A stretch of DNA of 64,000 bases from Adiantum capillus-veneris (taxonomy: Eukaryota; Streptophyta; Polypodiopsida; Polypodiales; Pteridaceae): the NCBI GenBank assembly GCA_014529385.2, contig CM043952.1:59933619-59997618 (forward strand), read 5' to 3'. Shown here piece by piece: positions 57,486 to 64,000 of this stretch. The position numbers and the translations under genes were made by a program. Each line of letters starts with the position of its first letter. The stretch's first letter is position 1. The notes below the pieces were generated by a model. The model had not been told where the DNA came from and ran no database searches. It saw only the letters and a list, made by a program, of their open reading frames with translations.

Positions 57486-58526
57486 CCAATGCTTTTATAA
57501 AAAAGCTTTAATCCTCATGTGAGGGTCTCGAATGAGATGGCATTGGACTGGACTTTTGAAAATGGATCCTAATTACAAAGGAGATGTTGTCCGATTTTTT
57601 TTGGAATTAAAAGATGCAATAAATGACTCAATATAAAAAGATAATACTTGATCTGTGCTATGTTGTTAGTTTTTGTTTTAATTCTTGACACCGATAACAA
57701 GGGGAGGGAGTCGTTGACACTTGTCTTCCCAATTATTGTCAAGCACTGATGGACTTGCATTTTTTTGGGTGGTGGCACGTAAGAGATTCTTTCCTTGGGA
57801 TTACAATGACAACTGCAACAATAAAAGAAGATCATCCACTATTCGGTTAATTCTTATTAGCAATAGATAACCCTTGTATATGATTCTTTGATAATAATAT
57901 GTAATACACTATACGCCACTATCAAGTCTAAATGTCAATTGTAGTCTTAACTTTGTCTACTTGTTATCTAATGTATACATAAGGTTTGGTTATTTACACT
58001 TTGATTGCTCTCTAGTCCCATTGTATGGTTCAATAGTTTGTGAAATCAAACTATTGTTAGATAAATCTTCTTAAACACACACACACACACACTTGTTTCT
58101 AGCTAGTGTTAGAACCATAAAATGGGCCTAGACCTGCTATAAGTTTTTTGACTTGACACACCTAATCCAAAGGGTTGGGTTGGGGCCACGGCTCCTAATC
58201 TGGTCAAGCACATATATCATATAGTTCTATTACCTTAGACTGGTAGATTCTCTTTGACTCTAACAAAGTATACTTAATCAGATGGTTGTTTCAGGAATGT
58301 GATGCGTATATAATTTAGCCCTATTGGCACCACTTTTACCAAAATGGTAACCTCTTTCCATTTGATAATTTCTTCTTTGGACACTTCATACTGATTATTT
58401 GGATATCTTTGTCTCTAAATTGTTCATATTTGGTTGGGGATAGGGTTCCACATGGTGGGCCCTACCTCCTACCATGTGGGTCCTCTCCTCATGGCGGTGG
58501 GCCACACACAACACACACACACACAC
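57486..58526. other. Unassigned sequence between duplicate blocks
   Basis: Short AC tracts (58076-58092, 58507-58528). No gene recognised. Confidence 0.45.
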
Positions 58527-58998
58527 ATTTAAACACATGACAGTTCGTTTTAACCCTGAGTAGATGAGAGCTTTCTGTCTCATTCCAAATTCTTGTTCGG
58601 AATCCCTATCATGTATTTTCATTATGAGTATCCTTGACAAGGATTGGTTTCCCACCATGTAGACCCTACCCTTGGGATGGGGGAGGGCCACACACACACA
58701 CACACACATACACAAAACTTGATTAATAATTGAGTCATTTGGGTTTCACCTTTATTTCTCTCCATCTCTTACTATGTGTTACCCTTGGGAGCATGCCGAA
58801 AAATGGCATGTGATCTAACACCGCTACCCTCTTGGAAAATTACTATATGTAGTTTTATAACGTTGTCTCGGGCTTATATCAACAATGGAATTTGCTAAAG
58901 TCTACCCCTACTGCACTAAATATGGTGATATCTGGATATGAGCCATACTCACTCTGGCTCAGTAACATGTAGGTATGAGCCACAATCTATATGGTATA
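58527..58998 (+). repeat. Duplicated block, part 1, right copy
   Basis: Homologous to 56737-57216; lacks a few short pieces, including TCACGTACC and TGTCTTCAATT. Confidence 0.8.
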
Positions 58999-60768
58999 AA
59001 GAAACGCCAATAAAGGAAAGTTTCCCTTGAATTTCTAAGAAAATTTTGTGCCAACTTAGCCTCCATTTATGGAGCCCAATACCTACCTTTGCCTTGCAAA
59101 GGCGGGTATCCAAATGCCCGACCACACACACACACACATACACGTGGGACCTTATCCTCCTTGGCAGGTATGGGTTCTTTTAATCTCTCTCTATCTCTCT
59201 ACTGACCATAACACCGACCATCATGCCATCGTACAAGCCTTATTATCGTGCATACCCACACCAACACATACACACACAACACATGGAGGATCCTTGTACA
59301 CACGCGCGCGTGCTGAGCTGGTATTTTTCCCAACGCATGAACCTTTTTCTCTGACATGCACTTGCACATGCGGTTTCACCTTGCTCGAGTACCCATAACC
59401 CTCACCTGCACATTTCAAACTCATGATTGAACGTGTCCAGCTCACATGCATACCTAGAGATGGCTTCACATGTGATTACTCTAACCCACCTACATCCTGG
59501 GAGATGGTGTATGCTGAAGACCTCCCATACATGCAACAACACACGAATCTTTAAGTTTTTGGATGACACACACAATCATAGAGTGTTGGGCTTCCCGACT
59601 TAATCCTTGCAGTTCGAAGGTAGAAAAAATCATAGTTTGGGACTTTGATATCTACTTTTGGCTTCCTACATTCAGGTAGGTGCTTATGCACCTACTCAGT
59701 ATAGAAGGTTTCTTTTGTTTTTAACATTGCTTTTCTTGCTCAGATGAACTACTCTGCTTAAGTCTATTTTCTATATGCCATTTTGATCTACAATTAGCTA
59801 TGTCTACATATGAAGATATGGGGTGTTATGACCTTGAGTAATATAGATCATTTTGAACACTTATGGAATCATGACCTGCAGTCTGCCAGAATCATTCTCT
59901 ATTGATCTAGAACTATAATAAGGCACACGAAACTTGTTTATGTGTTTGCATCTGATAGGCAAAATATCATATGTATTTTCAAATCTGGAAAAGGATTTTT
60001 AGCCTTCTACAAATGAAAAAATGACATGACTGATGGTCATCAGTTAAAAAACAACTTGGAAAGTGTACACTCAATTTGTCCTTTTGTGGTTGATGATACA
60101 CATAGTTTTTGGATTAAATTTTTGTCTTGTTAGTACTCGGAAAATGAAAATGAAATTAAGGATATTGTTCTGTGAGGTGGAATGCATTGAATCGGGATTA
60201 AAATTCTAATGATTTTCAAGTTGAACATACATCATCTTCTTTGACGTTAAATCTAAGTGGAAGATAGGTAGATATGATCACTTGGTTTGTTTACAACCTC
60301 GTGTGATGGTCTTGACTATATAGTATACATATGAGATGTCTCTAGTCTGTATTACTTTTTCATCTCTTTTTGGGGTTTGGCTATGACTTTACCCAATGCA
60401 ATAATTCTAAACTATGTCGATACCTTTGTAGTAGTAGGATATGTGGGTGTGCATAGATCTTGCAGCATGTGGATACATATTTCACTCTTAAACATGCAAT
60501 CGGGTTCAATTAGTGATTTGGTAAGTGACTATTTGTTATGTAAAGAGAACTTTGCTGGCCTTTTTGAAGGTTGCTAGTCTTTTTATGATGAGCATCTAAC
60601 CAAATTGTTTGATCAAATGGTTGACTACTTAGACTCTCTAGACTCGACTATATAGTATTACAGATATACCTTGGAAGCATATTGTCTCCTAGTATTTTGA
60701 GAATCTTACCCATCTTTTTGGAGTAACAAGGATGCTAACCATAGTGGGCTTTCAGAAGGACGTCAAAT
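58999..60768. other. Extra 1.77-kb segment in the right duplicate
   Basis: Present between parts 1 and 2 only in the right copy. It has no clear TSD, inverted ends or coding sequence, and does not start and end as an intron would, so I cannot say whether it was gained here or lost from the left copy. Confidence 0.45.
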
Positions 60769-61022
60769 GTCAAATATCTTGAACAACCTGGTTGTAACCT
60801 TTCAATCTCACACATGTTTTTGGGTTGTGAAGTCGGGTTTTTTGTAGTTGATGCTAACTTTATTCACATTCATGATGTTAATTGTATGACTGTAGAATTA
60901 TGGCAATAGCTAAGTATACTCACATTAGTGAATTTTGTATTGTTAATTGTTTTGTAATGCTTTCCTTTTTTGGTGAATAAATGCATAAGTTTTGGAATTA
61001 GTGCTAGTATTTTACTCTGAAA
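60769..61022 (+). repeat. Duplicated block, part 2, right copy, cut by CACTA B
   Basis: Matches 57217-57485 up to TTTACTCTGAAA, where the CACTA element begins. The left copy continues ...GAAATCACTCC and so acts as an empty site. Confidence 0.8.
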
Positions 61023-61205
61023 CACTACAACAAAAAAAGGTGTCATCGACGCAGATATCGATGCACTGTGTCGCTTATATGTGCGTCGATATCCGCGTCC
61101 CTGTGAACCTGTCGCTATTTGCGACGTAGATATAGACGTAGATAGCAACGCGCATAGTGACGCAGATAGCAACGCGCATAGCGACGCAGATAGCGACGAC
61201 CATAA

Positions 61206-61894
61206 CAGAAAAACAAATTATTGGGCAGAGGGCAGGTAGCCTGGCCTGTGCCCAGTTAAAAGATGGACACGGCCACAGCCAGACTTCCTGCCCTCTGCCC
61301 AAGAAAGCGAGCAGCACCAAAATCAACCATGCTCGCGCGCAAAAATTTCGGCAGAGTTCCCTTTGTTTTTACATAAACTTTTCAAAAAAAACCATATCAT
61401 GTATACGCCTCCTACATGCTATCCATGTAGGATCTCACATGAGATTTAAGGCCAATGAAAGACAAGTACCGTACCAACTGAAAAGCATAACCATAACGAA
61501 CCATAACCATAACTTAAAAGCATAACCATAATGCAGATAACCATAACCATAAACAAAATTAACAATAACCATAAGCATAACCAGAAAGTTAAACATAACC
61601 ATTAACAAAACCTGAACCATAACTATGTCTATACAAGAATAGGAGAAATAACCATGTCTATACAATGACAATGACAATAATCATAACCATAAGGGAAACA
61701 ATAACTGTTTGTACAAAAAAGAGACACAGGAGCGTGTCTGTGTCTCACAAAGCATATATATGAAATCCGGTCCACTAATTACTAGGCGTCGCAACCTGCA
61801 CATAGGACAACTCACAAAATTAGTATTGATATTACTTCACATATACTTACTTAATTAAATCAACTCACACATATTACCGTCTCACCTCAAGCGA
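61206..61894. other. Non-coding 3' region of CACTA B copy 4
   Basis: Contains repeats of CATAACCATAA at 61480-61700, also present in copy 3 (21310-21520). No gene. Confidence 0.65.
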
Positions 61895-63011
61895 TCAGCG
61901 AGACTGTAAGGCCTCCCAGTCTACAGGCTCTCCTGAAGCTTCAAGATCATTCAGTACTTCATAGATACCTCTGCGATACCCATCTGACTCCTCCTCGCGT
62001 GTCGGAGCTCGATGCATCGCAAGATTCTGTGTTTATACAAAAATCAAAGTAATAAGAATACATGATTCATCGCGTTTTAAGAAACGCCATAGTTAAGATT
62101 GGATTCGAAACTCACAAACTCATAGCGAAATGTGTCGAAGCCTCCGCTGCCAAGATGAGATGTCCCCCTGGTCATCTGTCGTACGTGTGCGGCCTCACAC
62201 TGCTGTCTAAACCGCGTGTCCGTTGTCCGCTCATCCTCCCTGATCTGCAGCCACGTCTTGTGTGGAATGCTCGAAGGCTTCGGCGAGCCGGTCCTGAAAG
62301 CCTTCCGAGCTACATCTCGTCGATGTTTCACGGTGTCCCGTGCAACACCCTTGATCCACCTCCTCGGAACAACGGAAGAACCCGGAGCAGGCTGGTACTC
62401 TCTCAGGATGGTCTCCACTATGTAATTGACTTTGTCCCCATCCTGATCACCCCAAGACGTCAGAAGGCTAGTAGAAAACTGCAGCTCCGCGAGCTGGCGA
62501 ATCCGCTGTCGCATCTCAGTCCCGACTCTATCCATGTCAACAGAACCATCTTCCTATACAGTATAGAGCTTGGAGGCACTAGGATCGTGTGCCCCCCAAG
62601 GTGTCCGAGGTGTGCCAAGAGGTGTGTCGAGAGGTGTGCCTGGGTAGGACGGGGGTCGTGAGCGAGGAGGGGTCGAAGCATCTGTGGACCCTCCTCCACA
62701 GCAACCACCACCTCCACCTGACGATCGTCGAGATCGACGAGTGCGCCTGTGCTACGGAGATGAGGACGTACCCGCCTCTGTCCCACCCCTAGGTGTCGAA
62801 GCGGCCGTGATGGGAGAAGCAGGCGTCGTATCCATAGGCGTCCTCCCCCCCATAGGCGTTCCCCCCTAGGCGTCGGACCCTCCGGTGTGAAGCCCGGAGA
62901 CGTAGTACCCGTGCCTCTGGCTACCCAGTACTGAGAAGCCTCTGCCATCTGAGTAGGCGTCATCCGTACATCTGCACTCATGGAAGCGGGATCTGGAATC
63001 TGGTATGCCAT
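61895..63011 (-). pseudogene. Second CACTA B gene (Transposase_24-like), copy 4
   Basis: Minus strand from ATG 63011 (MAYQIPDPASM). Exon 63011-62116 and last exon 62026-61895, with GTGAGTTT donor and TCTGTG-side acceptor; the acceptor region reads ACAGAATCTT, so the AG is kept. Compared with copy 3 it lacks about 15 bases coding AFMGFVT-like sequence after SADV, and has the same kind of frame break in the G-rich TP-repeat region (about 62830-62875). The C-terminal helical part (GVARDTVKHRRDVARKAF) is open. Confidence 0.7.
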
Positions 63012-63118
63012 ACTAAAGTCCTGCACAAAGAAAGCAAAATAAAGCGTCAAAACACAATTGTTTAAATTAACTTTAAGCTTAATTTTAAATCAACGTCTTC
63101 ACACAAACACTTACAGGC

Positions 63119-64000
63119 CTAGGCCTCGACGAGTGAGGCATCATCGATAAGATCTTGCACCGTATCATCGTCTATCTCTAATTGCAAACATAACTCTGCC
63201 CCAACTCGTTCTGGCAGATTGTCTTCATCCATTGCATCTTCATCTACAAGTGTCAATTCTGGCTCGTCTACATCATCCCTTGTATATCTGTCAGCTTCCT
63301 CTGCCATACCTTCGTCCATCTCATCTAATGTCACAGTAGTATGGACGTCGTCTGACTGACTTTCCTCCAAGAGATCTTGCCCTTCAAATAATTGTTTATT
63401 TCTTGGAGCAACCTGAACCACAAACCACCATTGTCGCTCTCGAGGGTCCGGTACAAAGACTACTTGCTCGCAATGTTCGGGGAGAGCAAATGTGTCGCTC
63501 GCATCTGTCCAAATCTTTGTAGAATCTATTTGCACAAGTTTGTTTCCACCTCTGCGTACCGTTTCATTGTGACCAGAAGTAATCACCTTGAACCACTTCA
63601 CATCCAACAAAAACATCTCAAACCGCCTGAAGCTTACTTTCAGGATGTCTGACACCAGACCACAGTAATCCAGGTTGCTAGTGCTTTCATTCGTGTCTCT
63701 AGCACTGGCCCTGCTCTTTTGCATGAAACTAACCATTACCCCACTGTCAAACGTGTTTCTTCTGCTGTCAATTTGTTGTGTTCTGAAATTCTTTCCATGC
63801 GACCACAGTGCCATGTATGTATGATAATTCCAATCACATCCAATAGCCAGCTCTTCCTCTTCTAGAGATATGGGTTCTCCGATCTGTCGAGCTGCTCTCA
63901 CTGTCTTGTCCAACCATGCCATTGTAGGGAATTCAGGTCGAGCAGCGAGATAGTCTGGCAAGGGTAAGCCTCTAGTCGTTCGACTTCGCCTGAAATCCTG
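63119..64000 (-). CDS. TNP2: TNP2-like transposase, family B copy 4, C-terminal part (partial)
   Basis: Minus strand, open from the window edge to TAG at 63119-63121. It contains the end of the DUF4218 exon (RRSRTTRGLPLPDYLA), then the DUF4216 region with CDWNYHTYMALWSHGKNFRT, LDYCGLVSDILKVSFRRFEM and FLLDVKWFKVITSG, PEHCEQVVFVPDPRERQWWF and an acidic tail. Over this part there is no stop or frameshift, in contrast to the other copies. The catalytic residues would lie to the right of the window, so whether the gene is intact is unknown. Confidence 0.8.
   Translation of the reverse strand, partial: QDFRRSRTTRGLPLPDYLAARPEFPTMAWLDKTVRAARQIGEPISLEEEELAIGCDWNYHTYMALWSHGKNFRTQQIDSRRNTFDSGVMVSFMQKSRASARDTNESTSNLDYCGLVSDILKVSFRRFEMFLLDVKWFKVITSGHNETVRRGGNKLVQIDSTKIWTDASDTFALPEHCEQVVFVPDPRERQWWFVVQVAPRNKQLFEGQDLLEESQSDDVHTTVTLDEMDEGMAEEADRYTRDDVDEPELTLVDEDAMDEDNLPERVGAELCLQLEIDDDTVQDLIDDASLVEA

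Larger units (their letters stand above)
61023..64000 (-). mobile_element. CACTA element family B, copy 4, runs off the right edge
   Basis: Begins CACTACAACAAAAAAAGG at 61023 (its 3' end), with GACGCAGATA and GCGACG subterminal repeats to about 61205. Genes are on the minus strand, in the same order as copy 3. Preceding bases AAA are the likely target duplication; the other end is outside the window. Sequence is closely similar to copy 3 over its whole visible length. Confidence 0.9.

Noticed and set aside
58999-60768. The extra segment as an intron, with the left duplicate a spliced retrocopy
   Set aside because: Borders do not give a GT...AG intron whose removal produces the left copy.

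Overview
The window looks like plant nuclear DNA, most likely from a flowering plant: it has plant-type CACTA transposases with GT-AG introns, Ty1/copia and Ty3/gypsy retrotransposons primed by initiator tRNA-Met, L1-type LINEs, a tRNA-type SINE, a fragment of a plant cytochrome P450 and an intronless copy of a plastid-type enoyl-ACP reductase. I found no intact host gene. It is a repeat-dense, gene-poor region built by successive insertions, with very long (CT)n/(GA)n tracts. The species cannot be named from this sequence alone. Layout, left to right. 1-13932: one Ty3/gypsy element in minus orientation (5' LTR near 12398-13932, PBS, gag-protease, RT, RNase H, start of integrase at the left edge), split inside its reverse transcriptase by a complete 8.1-kb CACTA element (family A, copy 1, 1252-9362, TSD TGT). 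13933-17870: mostly unassigned sequence with GA and poly-G tracts, SINE pieces and a hAT-type MITE (17185-17557, 8-bp TSD). 17875-39340: an L1-like LINE in minus orientation cut by copia-type LTR material; LTR copies lie at 19601-20051 and 36631-37097, and the LINE RT resumes on the far side. Between these LTRs lie a truncated CACTA element of a second family (family B, copy 3, from 20909), a second copia LTR/PBS/gag (25126-28420), a third gag scrap, a P450 fragment, a LINE ORF1-like protein with one stop codon, and the enoyl-ACP reductase retropseudogene. 39340-46240: duplicated LINE scraps, then CACTA family A copy 2 (40582-46240, TSD AAC), a deletion derivative of copy 1. 46241-49189: remnants of gypsy protease and integrase in opposite orientations. 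49190-56453: a minus-oriented LTR retrotransposon with 2.0-2.1 kb LTRs, a gag and a long acidic ORF but no visible pol; its left LTR carries a 1336-bp TTAA-flanked DNA transposon whose ends resemble piggyBac ends. 56454-61022: a duplicated non-coding block. 61023-64000: CACTA family B copy 4, running off the right edge. How the parts relate. In both CACTA families a TNP2-like transposase (Transposase_21, DUF4218, DUF4216) is followed by a second, Transposase_24-like gene, and GCGACG-rich subterminal repeats presumably bind the transposition proteins. Comparing copies 1 and 2 shows C-to-T nonsense changes at CpG and a 2.4-kb microhomology deletion that fuses the two genes in frame. Everything appears to be mutated or truncated; any movement would need proteins supplied from elsewhere. 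The observations I rate highest are the TTAA element, the CACTA gene fusion, the unclassified acidic ORF and the reductase retropseudogene.
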